The notes: generated by a model not told the origin, from the letters alone. A stretch of DNA of 64,000 bases from Gilliamella apis (GCF_002142155.1 NZ_NASD01000014.1:1-64000), one strand, 5' to 3'; counted from the first letter of the stretch, positions 9,102-19,712 are shown. Translations and numbers: made by a program.

Positions 9102-9614
9102 TCAAATATTCATTTCGGTTTTTACTTGTTTTACCCAATTATTAATGCGTTCTTCGGTTAATTCTGGTTGACGATCTTCATCAATGGCTAAACCAACAAA
9201 ATGATTATCATCAACTAAACTTTTCGATGCTTCAAAGCTGTATCCTTCTGTTGACCAATGACCAACAATTTTAGCCCCTTTAGGTTCGATAATATCGCGA
9301 ATTGTTCCCATTGCATCACAGAAATATTCAGCGTAATCTTCTTGGTCACCACAGCCAAAAATTGCTACAGTTTTACCATTAAAATTAATTTGTTCTAAAT
9401 TAGGGAAAAAATCGTCCCAATCAGCTTGAGATTCACCGTAATACCAAGTTGGGATACCAAAAAACAAGCAATCATATTTTTCGATATGTTCTTTAGTAGT
9501 TTTTGCAATATCGAAAAGATCTGCTTTGTCTGTACCTAAAATTTGTTGGATTTGTTTAGCTACGTTCTCTGTATTACCGGTGTCACTACCAAAAAAGATT
9601 CCAACTTGTGTCAT
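9102..9614 (-). CDS. fldA: Flavodoxin 1
   Basis: This 170-residue FMN-binding electron carrier serves radical enzymes and reductive biosynthesis. The phosphate loop GSDTGNTENVA (residues 9-19) binds the FMN phosphate, and the TWYYGESQADW and CGDQEDYAEYF loops flank the isoalloxazine ring. It is a long-chain flavodoxin, located upstream of fur. Confidence 0.96.
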   Translation of the reverse strand: MTQVGIFFGSDTGNTENVAKQIQQILGTDKADLFDIAKTTKEHIEKYDCLFFGIPTWYYGESQADWDDFFPNLEQINFNGKTVAIFGCGDQEDYAEYFCDAMGTIRDIIEPKGAKIVGHWSTEGYSFEASKSLVDDNHFVGLAIDEDRQPELTEERINNWVKQVKTEMNI

Positions 9615-9682
9615 ATTTTTACCTTTACTGTTTTTACAATATCAATATATTTTTTGAGTATATCATTGTCGGTAGTTATCAG

Positions 9683-9698
9683 CAATAATTCTCAATTA
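9683..9698. promoter_or_regulatory. Possible Fur box upstream of fldA
   Basis: CAATAATTCTCAATTA on the + strand (TAATTGAGAATTATTG on the minus strand) resembles the GAGAAT-containing form of Fur sites. It is about 70 bases upstream of the fldA start. The match is imperfect and AT-rich background makes chance occurrence likely. Confidence 0.3.
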
Positions 9699-9791
9699 CT
9701 ATAAACATAAGTAATTATTTACTACACAATTTTTACATCTTGCATTAAAATTAGCCACTATTTTTGGCAATCAGAGCTTTGGGATTTATTT

Positions 9792-10964
9792 ATGAACCTG
9801 CATGAGTATCAATCAAAAAACCTATTTAAACAGTATAATTTGCCAGTGCCAGAAGGTTATGTATGTAACTCTATCGATGAAATACAAGATACATTGGCTG
9901 AAATTTCCTTGCAAACACCGACTAGCGCTTGGGTGGCAAAATGCCAAGTACATGCAGGGGGACGAGGCAAATCTGGCGGGGTCATTTGTACTAAGGATTT
10001 TAATGAAATAAAGCTTTTTGCTGAAAAATGGTTAGGTCAGTATTTAGTAACTTATCAAACAACAACCAAAGGCCAACCTGTTAATCAGATTTTAATTGAG
10101 AAGGCTTCAAATATAGCTAAAGAGCTTTATTTAGGTGCAGTAATTGATCGTAGTAGCAAACGTATTGTGGTGATGGCGTCAATTGAAGGTGGCGTTGAAA
10201 TTGAAAAAGTTGCTGAAACTTCACCACATTTAATTCATAAAATATCGCTAGATCCATTAACTGGGCCATGTGGCTATCAAGGTCGTGAGCTTGCTTTCAA
10301 ACTCGGTCTTACTGGTAAACTCGTCAATCAATTTGCCAAATTATTTGTCAATTTTGCTAATCTTTTTATCAATAATGATGTTTCATTAGCGGAAGTAAAT
10401 CCTTTAGTTATTACTGATTCCCAGGAATTAATTTGTTTAGATGCTAAAGTTGTGTTAGATGATAATGCCATGTTTAGACATCCTGATTTAGCAATATTAA
10501 GAGATACAACCCAAGAAGACGAACGTGAATCAATTGCAGCTAAACAAGGTATTAGCTATGTTTCACTGGAAGGTAATATTGGTTGTATGGTTAATGGTGC
10601 CGGCCTTGCGATGGCAACAATGGATATGATCAAACTTTATGGTGGTGAGCCAGCGAACTTTTTAGATGTAGGTGGTGGTACAACCAAAGAGCGCGTAGCG
10701 GAAGCATTCAAATTAATTTTATCAGACAAAAATGTCAAAGCTATTTTAGTCAATATTTTTGGTGGTATTGTTCGTTGTGATCTTATTGCTAATGGTATTA
10801 TTGATGCTATTAAAGAGATTGGTTTGACAGTGCCTGTTGTTGTTCGTCTTGAGGGTAATAATGCTGAGCTAGCAAGAGAGATTTTGGCTAAAAGCGAATT
10901 GAATGTTATTACAGCAAAAGGTTTAGTCGATGCAGCCCAACAAATTGTTGCTGTTGCACAATAA
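9792..10964 (+). CDS. sucC: Succinate-CoA ligase (ADP-forming) beta subunit
   Basis: SucC pairs with SucD to convert succinyl-CoA to succinate with ATP formation. The 390-residue protein has the ATP-grasp N-terminus ([29 protein letters not shown] near residue 48) and the CoA-ligase C-terminal domain ([21 protein letters not shown]). The sucAB genes that normally precede it are not here; the upstream neighbour is fldA on the other strand. Confidence 0.96.
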   Translation: MNLHEYQSKNLFKQYNLPVPEGYVCNSIDEIQDTLAEISLQTPTSAWVAKCQVHAGGRGKSGGVICTKDFNEIKLFAEKWLGQYLVTYQTTTKGQPVNQILIEKASNIAKELYLGAVIDRSSKRIVVMASIEGGVEIEKVAETSPHLIHKISLDPLTGPCGYQGRELAFKLGLTGKLVNQFAKLFVNFANLFINNDVSLAEVNPLVITDSQELICLDAKVVLDDNAMFRHPDLAILRDTTQEDERESIAAKQGISYVSLEGNIGCMVNGAGLAMATMDMIKLYGGEPANFLDVGGGTTKERVAEAFKLILSDKNVKAILVNIFGGIVRCDLIANGIIDAIKEIGLTVPVVVRLEGNNAELAREILAKSELNVITAKGLVDAAQQIVAVAQ

Positions 10965-10988
10965 TAGTATGGGTGGAGAATAATTACT

Positions 10989-11855
10989 ATGTCAATTTTG
11001 ATTAATAAAGAAACAAAAGTGATTTGTCAGGGATTCACTGGTAGTCAGGGGACTTTCCATTGTGAGCAAGCAATTGCTTATGGAACAAAAGTCGTCGGAG
11101 GTGTAACACCGGGTAAAGGCGGTACCACGCATTTAGGTTTACCTGTATTTAACACGGTTAAAGAAGCCGTAGCAGCAACAGGTGCAACAGCAACAGTAAT
11201 TTATGTCCCTGCTGCATTTGGTAAAGACTCGATTTTAGAGGCAATTGATGCAGGTATCAAACTGATAGTATGTATTACAGAAGGTATTCCAACTCTGGAT
11301 ATGCTTATCGTTAAACAAAAATTAGTCGAACATGATGTTGTTATGATAGGACCTAATTGTCCTGGAATTATTGTTCCTGATGAGTGTAAAATAGGTATTA
11401 TGCCTGGACATATTCATTTGGCAGGAAAAGTAGGTATTGTTTCTCGTTCTGGTACTTTGACTTATGAAGCAGTCAAACAGACTACCGATATCGGATTAGG
11501 CCAATCAGTGTGTGTTGGAATTGGCGGTGATGCTATTCCGGGTAGTGATTTTATCTCCATTCTAAAATTACTTCAGCAAGATCCTAAGACTGAAGCTATT
11601 GTTATGATAGGTGAAATTGGTGGTAGTGCTGAAGAAGAAGCCGCTAATTACATCAAACAAAATGTCACCAAACCTGTTATTGCTTATATTGCTGGTGTTT
11701 CGGCACCTGCAGGTAAACGTATGGGCCATGCAGGGGCAATTATTTCTGGAAACAAAGGAACTGCTGCCGATAAAACCAAAGCACTACAGGCAGCTGGAAT
11801 CATTGTTGTGAATAGTTTAGCGGAAATCGGTGAAACGGTAAAAATGCACCTTTAA
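10989..11855 (+). CDS. sucD: Succinate-CoA ligase alpha subunit
   Basis: This is the 288-residue CoA-binding subunit. The [10 protein letters not shown] motif near residue 16 belongs to the CoA-binding Rossmann domain, and the GHAGAIISG motif near residue 246 carries the phosphorylated histidine. It starts 24 bases after sucC with GGTGGAG in front, so the two are co-transcribed. Confidence 0.97.
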   Translation: MSILINKETKVICQGFTGSQGTFHCEQAIAYGTKVVGGVTPGKGGTTHLGLPVFNTVKEAVAATGATATVIYVPAAFGKDSILEAIDAGIKLIVCITEGIPTLDMLIVKQKLVEHDVVMIGPNCPGIIVPDECKIGIMPGHIHLAGKVGIVSRSGTLTYEAVKQTTDIGLGQSVCVGIGGDAIPGSDFISILKLLQQDPKTEAIVMIGEIGGSAEEEAANYIKQNVTKPVIAYIAGVSAPAGKRMGHAGAIISGNKGTAADKTKALQAAGIIVVNSLAEIGETVKMHL

Positions 11856-11875
11856 TTTTATTTAATTTCATTTTT

Positions 11876-11905
11876 TTGACATTCATCAATTTTTATTCTT
11901 AAAAT
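11876..11905 (+). promoter_or_regulatory. Putative sigma70 promoter for cydABX
   Basis: TTGACA at 11876-11881 and TAAAAT at 11900-11905 are separated by 18 bases, about 70 bases before the cydA start. Oxygen-responsive sites (ArcA, FNR) were looked for but none was clear. Confidence 0.4.
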
Positions 11906-11972
11906 AATATTGTAAAATACAATAAATAACGACAAAAAATTTGTGGGTATTTAAGGATAAAGGGAGCACGTT

Positions 11973-13544
11973 ATGTTTGATATTGTAGAATTATCAAGAC
12001 TTCAGTTTGCACTCACCGCAATGTATCATTTTATTTTTGTTCCATTAACGCTAGGTATGGCGTTTATGCTTGCAATTATGGAAACAGTATATGTGGTTAG
12101 TGGCAAGCAAGTTTGGAAAGATATGACTAAATTCTGGGGTAAACTATTCGGTATTAATTTCGCCGTTGGTGTTGCTACCGGTTTAACCATGGAGTTCCAA
12201 TTTGGTACTAACTGGTCTTATTACTCGCATTATGTAGGTGATATATTTGGTGCACCTCTTGCGATTGAAGGACTAATGGCATTTTTCTTGGAATCAACTA
12301 TGGTTGGTTTATTCTTTTTTGGCTGGGATAGACTAAGTCGTGGTAAACATCTAATGGTTACTTGGTGTGTAGCCTTTGGTTCCAATTTCTCTGCACTTTG
12401 GATTTTAGTTGCCAATGGTTGGATGCAATTTCCTATCGGTTCTGACTTTAACCCGATTACCTCTCGTATGGAAATGGCCAGTTTCTTTGAATTAATTACT
12501 AATACTGTAGCTCAATACAAGTTTGTTCACACTGTTGCTGCAGGGTATTTAACTGGTTCAATCTTTGTTTTAAGTATTAGTTCCTATTATCTATTAAAAA
12601 AACGAGATTTGCCTTTTGCTAAACGTTCTTTTGCTGTAGCAGCTGTGTTTGGTTTTATTATGTCAATTGTTGTTGCAATTATGGGCGATGAAGCCGGTCA
12701 TGAGTTGACAACTGTACAACCAGTAAAACTAGCGGCAATTGAAGGTGAATGGGAAACTCAACCAGCGCCAGCATCATTTAATGTTATAGCGTTCCCGTCA
12801 CAAGATAAGAAAGAAAATGTATTCGCTTTGGAAATCCCTTACATAATGGGAATCATGACAACTCGTTCATTCGATACTCAAGTTACTGGTTTACGAGATA
12901 TTTTAACTAACAATGAATCTCGAATTCGTAATGGTATTTTAGCTTATACTAATTTGGAAAAAATTCAGAAAGGTGATCAGGACCCAGCTGTTTTAAAAGC
13001 CTTTGAAGACAATAAAGTGGACTTAGGTTACGGTTATTTAGTTAAACGCTATACCGATCGTGATAACTTAACAATTCCTGAAGCGACTGAACAACATATT
13101 AAAGCGGCAACTGAAGATTCAATCCCTACTGTATGGCCACTGTTCTGGGCATTTAGAGGTATGGTTGGTTTGGGCTTATTAATGATTTTAGGCACTGGGC
13201 TTGCTTTATGGACAACCTATAAAGGTCGAATTGGTGAAAAACGATGGTTATATCGTTTACTACTGTTATCTTTACCATTCCCATGGCTTGCATGTGAATG
13301 CGGTTGGTTTGTTGCCGAATATGGTCGTCAACCTTGGGCAATTCAAGATATTTTACCAACAGGTGTAGCTAATTCATCATTAACTCCAGGTGAAGTATTA
13401 TTTACCATGGTTCTTATTTGTGGACTTTATACTTTGTTCTTGGTTGCTGAATTGTTCTTAATGTTTAAATTTGCACGATTAGGGCCAAGTTCATTAGGTA
13501 CTGGCAGCTACCATTATGAAAAAACACAATCAATATCGGAATAA
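11973..13544 (+). CDS. cydA: Cytochrome bd ubiquinol oxidase subunit I
   Basis: CydA carries the three haems and the quinol site of the high-affinity bd oxidase. The 523-residue polytopic protein keeps the His19 ligand ([10 protein letters not shown]), the GRQPW motif near the C-terminus and the Q-loop with KIQKGDQDP. It heads the cydA-cydB-cydX operon. Only this terminal oxidase is seen in the window, suiting a micro-oxic lifestyle, although other oxidases could lie elsewhere. Confidence 0.97.
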   Translation: MFDIVELSRLQFALTAMYHFIFVPLTLGMAFMLAIMETVYVVSGKQVWKDMTKFWGKLFGINFAVGVATGLTMEFQFGTNWSYYSHYVGDIFGAPLAIEGLMAFFLESTMVGLFFFGWDRLSRGKHLMVTWCVAFGSNFSALWILVANGWMQFPIGSDFNPITSRMEMASFFELITNTVAQYKFVHTVAAGYLTGSIFVLSISSYYLLKKRDLPFAKRSFAVAAVFGFIMSIVVAIMGDEAGHELTTVQPVKLAAIEGEWETQPAPASFNVIAFPSQDKKENVFALEIPYIMGIMTTRSFDTQVTGLRDILTNNESRIRNGILAYTNLEKIQKGDQDPAVLKAFEDNKVDLGYGYLVKRYTDRDNLTIPEATEQHIKAATEDSIPTVWPLFWAFRGMVGLGLLMILGTGLALWTTYKGRIGEKRWLYRLLLLSLPFPWLACECGWFVAEYGRQPWAIQDILPTGVANSSLTPGEVLFTMVLICGLYTLFLVAELFLMFKFARLGPSSLGTGSYHYEKTQSISE

Positions 13545-13563
13545 GGCATAGGGAGTAAATACA

Positions 13564-14700
13564 ATGATTGATTACGAAATTGTACGCGTCATCTGGTGGG
13601 TGTTGATTAGTGTTGTTTTAATCGCTTTTGTTATCACAGATGGCTTCGATATGGGTGTCGGAATTTTATTACCTTTTATTGGTAAAACCGATACTGAACG
13701 CCGAATCATGATAAATGCAATCGCACCACACTGGGATGGTAACCAAGTTTGGTTAATTACTGGTGGTGCAGGTATTTTTGCTGCATGGCCTACGGCTTAT
13801 GCGGTATCTTTTTCCGGTTTTTATATTGCGATGGTTTTAGTGCTCTGTGCGCTATTTTTTAGACCAATTGGTTTTGATTACCGTAGTAAACTGGAAAATA
13901 CTAAATGGCGTAATATGTGGGATCTCGCGATCTTTTTTGGTAGTTTTGTGCCTGCTCTTGTTTTCGGTGTTGCTTTTGGAAACTTATTAGAAGGTGTGCC
14001 ATTTAGATTTGATATTAGTAAACGTGCTTTTTATGATGGTTCATTCTTTGAATTACTAAACCCATTTGCAATATTAGCCGGTATTGTGAGTTTGATGTTA
14101 ATCGTTGCTCATGGTGGCGCTTGGTTGCAAATGAAAACTTCTGGTGAACTTTATTTAAGAGCAAGAAAAGCAACACAAATAGCAAGCTTGGTAATGCTAA
14201 TTGCTTTTGTTTTAGCTGGAGTTTGGATTGCATTTGGCATTCATGGTTATGAAATCACAAGTGCTATAGATCATAATGGAGTATCGAATCCATTAGCTAA
14301 AACTGTATCAACAGATTCTACATGGTTAAATAATTACATGAATTATCCTATTTTATGGGCGGTTCCAGCATTAGGCGTATTATTACCATTATTAACTATT
14401 TTCTTTTCTAGTGTGAATAAAAATGGATTGGTGTTTTTATCTTCTTCACTAACTATTGCTTGTGTATTACTTACCTATGGAATTGCAACATTCCCATTCA
14501 TTATGCCATCAAGCATTATGCCAAACGCTAGTTTGACTATTTGGGATGCAACTTCTAGTCAGTTAACACTTAATATTATGTTTGGTGTTGTGGTAATCTT
14601 TTTACCAATTGTTCTTTTCTACACTATCTGGTCTTACATTAAAATGTTTGGACGTTTAGACAAAAACCATATAGAAAATAATAAACATTCACTTTATTAA
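13564..14700 (+). CDS. cydB: Cytochrome bd ubiquinol oxidase subunit II
   Basis: This 378-residue membrane subunit partners CydA. The N-terminal TDGFDMGVGILLPF and the APHWDGNQVWLITGG stretch are signature sequences of CydB. It starts 19 bases after cydA with a good ribosome binding site (GGGAGT) and is followed after 9 bases by cydX. Confidence 0.97.
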   Translation: MIDYEIVRVIWWVLISVVLIAFVITDGFDMGVGILLPFIGKTDTERRIMINAIAPHWDGNQVWLITGGAGIFAAWPTAYAVSFSGFYIAMVLVLCALFFRPIGFDYRSKLENTKWRNMWDLAIFFGSFVPALVFGVAFGNLLEGVPFRFDISKRAFYDGSFFELLNPFAILAGIVSLMLIVAHGGAWLQMKTSGELYLRARKATQIASLVMLIAFVLAGVWIAFGIHGYEITSAIDHNGVSNPLAKTVSTDSTWLNNYMNYPILWAVPALGVLLPLLTIFFSSVNKNGLVFLSSSLTIACVLLTYGIATFPFIMPSSIMPNASLTIWDATSSQLTLNIMFGVVVIFLPIVLFYTIWSYIKMFGRLDKNHIENNKHSLY

Positions 14701-14709
14701 GGATTAATT

Positions 14710-14820
14710 ATGTATTACGTTTTATGGTTCATTGGATTAATTGCTGCATGTATGTTAGCTGTTGTTACTGGACTTTGGGTTGAAAACTCTAGTAATGAAA
14801 AAGAAACTAATAATAAATAA
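14710..14820 (+). CDS. cydX: Cytochrome bd small subunit CydX
   Basis: This 36-codon gene lies 9 bases after cydB. The peptide starts MYYVLWFIGLIAACMLAVV and continues with GLWVEN, the characteristic single transmembrane helix and short charged tail of CydX, a subunit needed for stable, active bd oxidase. AAGGA precedes the ATG. The gene ybgE that normally follows is absent. Confidence 0.93.
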   Translation: MYYVLWFIGLIAACMLAVVTGLWVENSSNEKETNNK

Positions 14821-14839
14821 AATATTAAAAAACTAATAT

Positions 14840-14864
14840 AAAGGTGGCAAATAGTCACCTTTTT
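14840..14864 (+). terminator. Rho-independent terminator of cydABX
   Basis: The arms AAAGGTGGC and GTCACCTTT pair over 9 positions (one G-T pair) around a 5-base loop and are followed by further T residues. It closes the cydABX operon 20 bases after cydX and separates it from ybgC. Confidence 0.85.
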
Positions 14865-15024
14865 ACTTATTTATAAGTCTGAACAAATTTATAAGTCTGA
14901 ATAAAATATAAATAATTCACAAATGATAATTGTTTTCATTTAACTATTTTTATATCATAGTGCAGCGAATTTCATATTCAGATATAATGTGGTTAATTTT
15001 TTAGTCTAAATTAGATCTAACAAT
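14865..15024 (+). other. Leader region before ybgC
   Basis: This AT-rich stretch holds the likely promoter of the ybgC-tolQRA operon. A short direct repeat, AAATTTATAAGTCTGAA, begins near 14884 with the shorter ATTTATAAGTCTGAA just before it. No ORF is seen. Confidence 0.35.
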
Positions 15025-15420
15025 ATGAAACAATTCAATTGGAATGCAAGAGTCTATTATGAAGACACAGATGCTGGTGGGGTAGTTTATCACGCTCGGT
15101 ATCTTGCTTTTTTTGAACGAGCTAGAACAGAAATGCTAAGGCAACTTGATATTAGTCAACAAAAGTTACTGCAAGAAGGTATTGCTTTTGTTGTTAAAAA
15201 GATGGATATTAGCTACGACTTCCCAGCACGTTTAGATGATATGTTAACTATCAGCACTAAGATTGAGCAAATTCGTAAGGCGTCTATTATTTTTAAACAG
15301 ACAATTTTAAACCAGAATAAGCAAATTATCAGCAGCGCTGATGTGGTGATTGCTTGTGTCAATATGACTAAAATGAAGCCTTGTGCGCTTCCAAAGTCAT
15401 TATTTTTGGAGTTAATTTAA
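15025..15420 (+). CDS. ybgC: Tol-Pal associated acyl-CoA thioesterase YbgC
   Basis: This hotdog-fold thioesterase has 131 residues. The YYEDTDAGGVVYHARYLAF motif near residue 11 contains the catalytic Asp of the 4-hydroxybenzoyl-CoA thioesterase type. It is the first gene of the tol operon, and its stop codon abuts the tolQ GTG start. Confidence 0.95.
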   Translation: MKQFNWNARVYYEDTDAGGVVYHARYLAFFERARTEMLRQLDISQQKLLQEGIAFVVKKMDISYDFPARLDDMLTISTKIEQIRKASIIFKQTILNQNKQIISSADVVIACVNMTKMKPCALPKSLFLELI

Positions 15421-16092
15421 GTGAATATTATTGATCTATTTTTACAAGCAGGACTTTTGGTACAAGGCGTTATGCTATTGTTACTTATATTTTCTGTTAT
15501 GTCTTGGGCTTTCATTTTTCAACGTAGCAGCATTTTAGGCAAAGCTAAAAAACAAGTTGAACAATTTGACAATAGTTTTTGGGCCGCTGATGACTTAAAT
15601 GTGCTCTTTGATAAAGCAAAATTCAATAAAGAAGAGATCTGTGGTACAGAACATATTTTCTATTCGGGATTTAAAGAGTTTTCTCGTTTATATCAAATTA
15701 ATCCAAATATGCCAGAAGCAGCGTTAGATGGTGCGTCTCGTTCAATGCGTTTAGCGATGAATCGTGAATTAGATAATTTAGAATTGCATATACCTTTTTT
15801 AGGTACTGTAGGGTCAATTAGCCCATATATTGGTTTATTTGGTACGGTTTGGGGAATTATGCATGCTTTTATTTCTCTTGGAGAAGTCAAGCAAGCAACA
15901 TTGCAAATGGTTGCTCCTGGTATTGCTGAAGCGTTAATTGCGACCGCTATTGGTTTATTTGCCGCGATTCCTGCTGTTTTAGCTTATAACCGATTATCAT
16001 TGCGTGTAAGTCGAATGGAACAAAGTTATTTGAACTTTATTGATGAGTTTTCATCAATTTTACAACGTCAAGCAGTAGCTGTTAGGAAATAA
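15421..16092 (+). CDS. tolQ: Tol-Pal system proton channel subunit TolQ
   Basis: TolQ forms with TolR the proton-motive-force-driven motor in the inner membrane that energises TolA during cell constriction. The 223-residue protein has three transmembrane helices, with the conserved [24 protein letters not shown] region and [21 protein letters not shown]. The start is GTG, immediately after the ybgC TAA, so translation is probably coupled. Confidence 0.96.
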   Translation: MNIIDLFLQAGLLVQGVMLLLLIFSVMSWAFIFQRSSILGKAKKQVEQFDNSFWAADDLNVLFDKAKFNKEEICGTEHIFYSGFKEFSRLYQINPNMPEAALDGASRSMRLAMNRELDNLELHIPFLGTVGSISPYIGLFGTVWGIMHAFISLGEVKQATLQMVAPGIAEALIATAIGLFAAIPAVLAYNRLSLRVSRMEQSYLNFIDEFSSILQRQAVAVRK

Positions 16093-16094
16093 TT

Positions 16095-16514
16095 ATGAGC
16101 AGACGTTCACGTTATTCAACTAAATCAGAGATCAATATTGTACCTTTGTTAGATGTATTATTGGTATTGGTGTTGATTTTTATGGCTACAGCCCCAATAA
16201 TAAGCCAAAGTGTTGAAGTTGATCTTCCAGAAGCGACAGAATCAAAAACTGTATCTCCTTCTGATAATAAACCTATAATTATCGAAGTATCTGGAATAGG
16301 GGAGTATGCAATTATTATAGATCAGAATCGACAATCGAATATTCCTCAAGAGCAAATTGTTGCAGAAGTTAAGCAGCAAATGTCACTTAATGATAAAGCT
16401 GTTTTTTTAGTTGGTGGTGCGAAACAGGTTCCTTATGAAGAGATTATAAAGGCTTTAAATTTACTTCAATCAGCAGGTGTCAAATCTGTTGGTCTGATGA
16501 CTCAACCAATTTAA
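16095..16514 (+). CDS. tolR: Tol-Pal system protein TolR
   Basis: This 139-residue protein has a single transmembrane helix (NIVPLLDVLLVLVLIFMATAP) containing the motor's essential Asp, followed by a periplasmic ExbD-like domain. It begins 2 bases after the tolQ stop, in the usual tolQRA order. Confidence 0.96.
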   Translation: MSRRSRYSTKSEINIVPLLDVLLVLVLIFMATAPIISQSVEVDLPEATESKTVSPSDNKPIIIEVSGIGEYAIIIDQNRQSNIPQEQIVAEVKQQMSLNDKAVFLVGGAKQVPYEEIIKALNLLQSAGVKSVGLMTQPI

Positions 16515-16537
16515 CTTAACAATTATTAAAAATAAAA

Positions 16538-17644
16538 ATGTCAGCAATGTCTAATAAGTTAAACTCAAAATTAAGTTTACCGGTTATCATTTCCATTCTT
16601 TTACATGGCATATTAATTATTGCCTTGGGATATAAGTTTGTCAGTGATACTGGTGAAAACTACGGTAGTATCAATGGTAATTCGATTGATGCTATCATGA
16701 TTGATCCATCGGTTATGACCGAACAATATCAAAGACAATTGCAGACACAAGTTAATCAACAAAAAGCAGATCAAAAGACCCAAGAACTGCTAGATAAGCA
16801 AATAAAAGAACTCGCTGAAAAAGCAGAAGCAGAAAAAGCCGCGGCTGAGAAAGCTGCAGCAGAAAAAGCTGCTGCTGAGAAAGCTGCAGCAGAAAAAGCC
16901 GCTGCTGAAAAGGCTGCAGCAGAAAAAGCCGCTGCTGAAAAAGCCGCAGCAGAAAAAGCTGCTGCTGAAAAGGCTGCAGCAGAAAAAGCCGCTGCTGAGA
17001 AAGCTGCAGCAGAAAAAGCCACCGCTGAAAAGGCTGCCGCAGAAAAAGCCGCTGCTGAAAAGGCTGCAGTAGAAAAAGCTGCCGCTGAAAAGGCAGCAGC
17101 AGAAAAAGCCGCTGCTGAGAAGGCTGCCGCAGAAAAAGCCGCTGCTGAGAAAGCTGCAGCAGAAAAAGCCGCTGCTGAGAAAGCTGCAGCAGAAAAAGCC
17201 GCTGCTGAGAAAGCTGCAGCAGAAAAAGCTGCCGCTGAAAAAGCCGCAGCAGAAAAAAAAGCTAAACAGAAGGCAGAGCAAGCTAAAAAAGATAAAGCCC
17301 TCAACGATCTTTTGGGTGGGCTTACCTCAGGAACACCAAGTTCTGGAGGAGCAGCCAGCCGTAAAGGTGTATCCGATGGCGAGCTAGATAAATATAAATC
17401 GTTAGTACAAAATGCAATAAGTAATAAATTTATTAACCCACCAAATGTTTATCGTGGCAAAACTTGTGAACTACAAATTCAGATAGCACCAGATGGACTA
17501 TTACTTAATGTTACCTCAAAAGGTGGTGATGCTGATCTATGCAGAGAAGCGCTTGCTGCAACTAAATTAGCGGCTATACCAAAACCAGCAAGTAGTTTGT
17601 ATAATGAAGTAAAAACCATGAATATTGAATTCCAACCAAAGTAA
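16538..17644 (+). CDS. tolA: Tol-Pal system protein TolA with long EKAAA repeat
   Basis: TolA spans the periplasm and links TolQR to Pal and the outer membrane. The 368-residue protein has one transmembrane helix near residues 14-33, a long alpha-helical domain made of about 28 EKAAA pentapeptides, and a C-terminal globular domain (about residues 285-368) with two cysteines ([15 protein letters not shown]) as in other TolA proteins. The gene is followed by hslV, not by tolB and pal as usual. Confidence 0.95.
   Translation: MSAMSNKLNSKLSLPVIISILLHGILIIALGYKFVSDTGENYGSINGNSIDAIMIDPSVMTEQYQRQLQTQVNQQKADQKTQELLDKQIKELAEKAEAEKAAAEKAAAEKAAAEKAAAEKAAAEKAAAEKAAAEKAAAEKAAAEKAAAEKAAAEKAAAEKATAEKAAAEKAAAEKAAVEKAAAEKAAAEKAAAEKAAAEKAAAEKAAAEKAAAEKAAAEKAAAEKAAAEKAAAEKAAAEKKAKQKAEQAKKDKALNDLLGGLTSGTPSSGGAASRKGVSDGELDKYKSLVQNAISNKFINPPNVYRGKTCELQIQIAPDGLLLNVTSKGGDADLCREALAATKLAAIPKPASSLYNEVKTMNIEFQPK
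16827..17260 (+). repeat. Tandem 15/30-bp repeats encoding the TolA helix
   Basis: About 28 units of 15 bp (GAAAAAGCYGCNGCW type) encode EKAAA. Neighbouring units alternate in synonymous codons, giving a 30-bp higher-order period with several identical 60-base blocks. The pattern indicates recent expansion by slippage or unequal crossing over. Two units have replacements (ATA and AAV). Confidence 0.9.
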
Positions 17645-17732
17645 ATAATTTGATAGTTATTTGATTTTTAAAATTTATTTATGTTATGTCATTTATTAAT
17701 GAATAAATATTCCGCATCTTGATAATCTGATA

Positions 17733-17758
17733 TTGAAAATTTACTAATCACCCCAATA
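17733..17758 (+). promoter_or_regulatory. Sigma32 (heat-shock) type promoter of hslVU
   Basis: TTGAAA at 17733-17738 and CCCCAATA at 17751-17758 with 12-13 bases between match the sigma32 consensus (CTTGAAA, then CCCCATNT after 13-15 bases). The hslV start is about 50 bases downstream. hslVU is a known heat-shock operon in enterobacteria. Confidence 0.75.
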
Positions 17759-17809
17759 TATTTCCTATTCATTCCGAATTAAGTTTTTATGTAAAAGAAG
17801 GAGCAGAAT

Positions 17810-18337
17810 ATGACAACAATTGTCAGTGTCCGTCGTGAAGGTCAAGTTGTTATTGGTGGCGATGGGCAAGTCACATTAGGTGAACGCATTATCATGAAAG
17901 GTAATGCGCGAAAAGTTCGCCGATTATATAACAATAAGGTGATAGCTGGATTTGCTGGCGGTACAGCAGATGCTTTCACACTATTTGAATTATTTGAACG
18001 AAAATTAGAAATGCACCAAGGGCATTTAACTAAAGCAGCGGTTGAATTAGCCAAAGATTGGCGAACCGATAGAATGTTGCGTAAATTAGAAGCATTACTT
18101 GCCGTTGCTGATGAAAGCGCATCATTGATTATCACCGGTACTGGTGACGTAATTCAACCAGAAGATGATTTGATAGCGATTGGATCCGGTGGACCTTATG
18201 CTCAAGCAGCTGCAAGAGCTTTATTAGATAATACTTCATTATCTGCACATGATATTGTGCAAAAATCGCTATCAATAGCGGGTGATATTTGTGTTTACAC
18301 GAATAACTTCCAAACTATTGAAGAGCTTAATTACTAA
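17810..18337 (+). CDS. hslV: ATP-dependent protease subunit HslV
   Basis: HslV is the proteolytic, proteasome-beta-like subunit of the HslUV complex. After removal of Met, Thr2 ([11 protein letters not shown]) is the N-terminal nucleophile. The 175-residue length and the GGDGQVTLG and [11 protein letters not shown] motifs are typical. The ribosome binding site AAGGAG is 8 bases before the ATG. It is co-transcribed with hslU. Confidence 0.97.
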   Translation: MTTIVSVRREGQVVIGGDGQVTLGERIIMKGNARKVRRLYNNKVIAGFAGGTADAFTLFELFERKLEMHQGHLTKAAVELAKDWRTDRMLRKLEALLAVADESASLIITGTGDVIQPEDDLIAIGSGGPYAQAAARALLDNTSLSAHDIVQKSLSIAGDICVYTNNFQTIEELNY

Positions 18338-18364
18338 TTAATCTGATTTAAGAGAAAAACTACT

Positions 18365-19693
18365 ATGTCTGAAATGACTCCTCGCGAAATTGTAAGCGAA
18401 TTAAACCAACATATCATTGGACAAGATAAAGCAAAACGTTCTGTTGCTATTGCTTTACGTAATCGCTGGCGTCGTATGCAACTTGATGAAGCATTACGTC
18501 ATGAAGTTACGCCAAAAAATATTCTTATGATCGGCCCTACAGGGGTGGGTAAAACTGAAATTGCTAGACGATTAGCTAAATTAGCTCATGCACCTTTTAT
18601 TAAAGTAGAAGCGACCAAATTTACTGAAGTTGGTTACGTTGGTAAAGAAGTTGACTCGATTATTCGAGATCTTACTGACTCTGCTGTGAAAATGATTCGC
18701 CAAGAAGCTATCGAAAAAAATCGTAATCGAGCTGAAGAATTGGCAGAAGATCGTATTTTAGATGTGCTTGTTCCACCAGCTAAAGATGGTTGGGGACAAG
18801 TTGAAAATAATAATGATTCAACAGCTAGACAAGCATTTAGAAAAAAATTGCGTGAAGGTGCGCTTGATGATAAAGAAATTGAAATTGAAGTAGCTGGCGT
18901 CAATATTGGTGTTGAAATTATGGCTCCTCCAGGTATGGAAGAGATGACTAACCAACTACAGTCGATGTTCCAAAATTTAGGTGGTCAAAAAACTAAAGCA
19001 CGTAAAATGAAGATCAAAGATGCCTTCAAACAGCTAATAGAAGAAGAGGCTGCGAAGTTGGTTAATCCTGATGATCTTAAACACGAAGCCATTGAAGCTG
19101 TTGAGCAAAATGGGATTGTATTTATCGATGAGATCGATAAAGTGTGTAAACGAGGTAATTCATCTGGACCTGATGTTTCTCGCGAAGGTGTGCAACGTGA
19201 TTTACTACCACTTGTTGAAGGTTGTACCGTTTCAACTAAACATGGTTCAGTAAAAACTGATCATATTTTATTTATTGCATCGGGTGCTTTCCAAACTGCT
19301 AATCCGTCAGATTTAATTCCTGAGTTGCAAGGACGTTTACCAATTCGAGTTGAATTACAAGCGTTAACAAGCGAAGATTTTGAACGGATTTTAACTGAAC
19401 CGAATGCATCATTGACAGTCCAATATAAAGCGTTAATGGCAACCGAAGGCGTTGATATTGACTTTACACCGGATGGTATTCGTAAAATTGCTGAATCTGC
19501 TTGGCAAGTTAATGAACAAAATGAAAATATTGGTGCTCGCCGTTTGCATACAGTGCTTGAACGTTTAATGGAAGATGTCTCTTTCGAAGCCAGCGAATTG
19601 GGCGGACAAACTATCACAATTGATGCTAAGTATGTTAGCGATCATCTAGATAAGCTTGTTGCAGATGAAGATCTAAGCAAGTTCATTTTATAA
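18365..19693 (+). CDS. hslU: ATP-dependent protease ATPase subunit HslU
   Basis: HslU is the AAA+ unfoldase that feeds HslV. The 442-residue protein has Walker [10 protein letters not shown] (about residues 58-66), Walker B VFIDEIDK, the inserted I domain (about 110-240), sensor residues and the C-terminal LSKFIL tail that docks into HslV. It starts 27 bases after hslV. Confidence 0.98.
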   Translation: MSEMTPREIVSELNQHIIGQDKAKRSVAIALRNRWRRMQLDEALRHEVTPKNILMIGPTGVGKTEIARRLAKLAHAPFIKVEATKFTEVGYVGKEVDSIIRDLTDSAVKMIRQEAIEKNRNRAEELAEDRILDVLVPPAKDGWGQVENNNDSTARQAFRKKLREGALDDKEIEIEVAGVNIGVEIMAPPGMEEMTNQLQSMFQNLGGQKTKARKMKIKDAFKQLIEEEAAKLVNPDDLKHEAIEAVEQNGIVFIDEIDKVCKRGNSSGPDVSREGVQRDLLPLVEGCTVSTKHGSVKTDHILFIASGAFQTANPSDLIPELQGRLPIRVELQALTSEDFERILTEPNASLTVQYKALMATEGVDIDFTPDGIRKIAESAWQVNEQNENIGARRLHTVLERLMEDVSFEASELGGQTITIDAKYVSDHLDKLVADEDLSKFIL

Positions 19694-19712
19694 TAAAAGA
19701 TATTGTTAAATT

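Noticed and set aside
16771-17304. Long antisense ORFs opposite tolA, rich in AAFSA or FFCC
   Set aside because: They are by-products of the 15-bp EKAAA repeats, where several frames stay open by chance.
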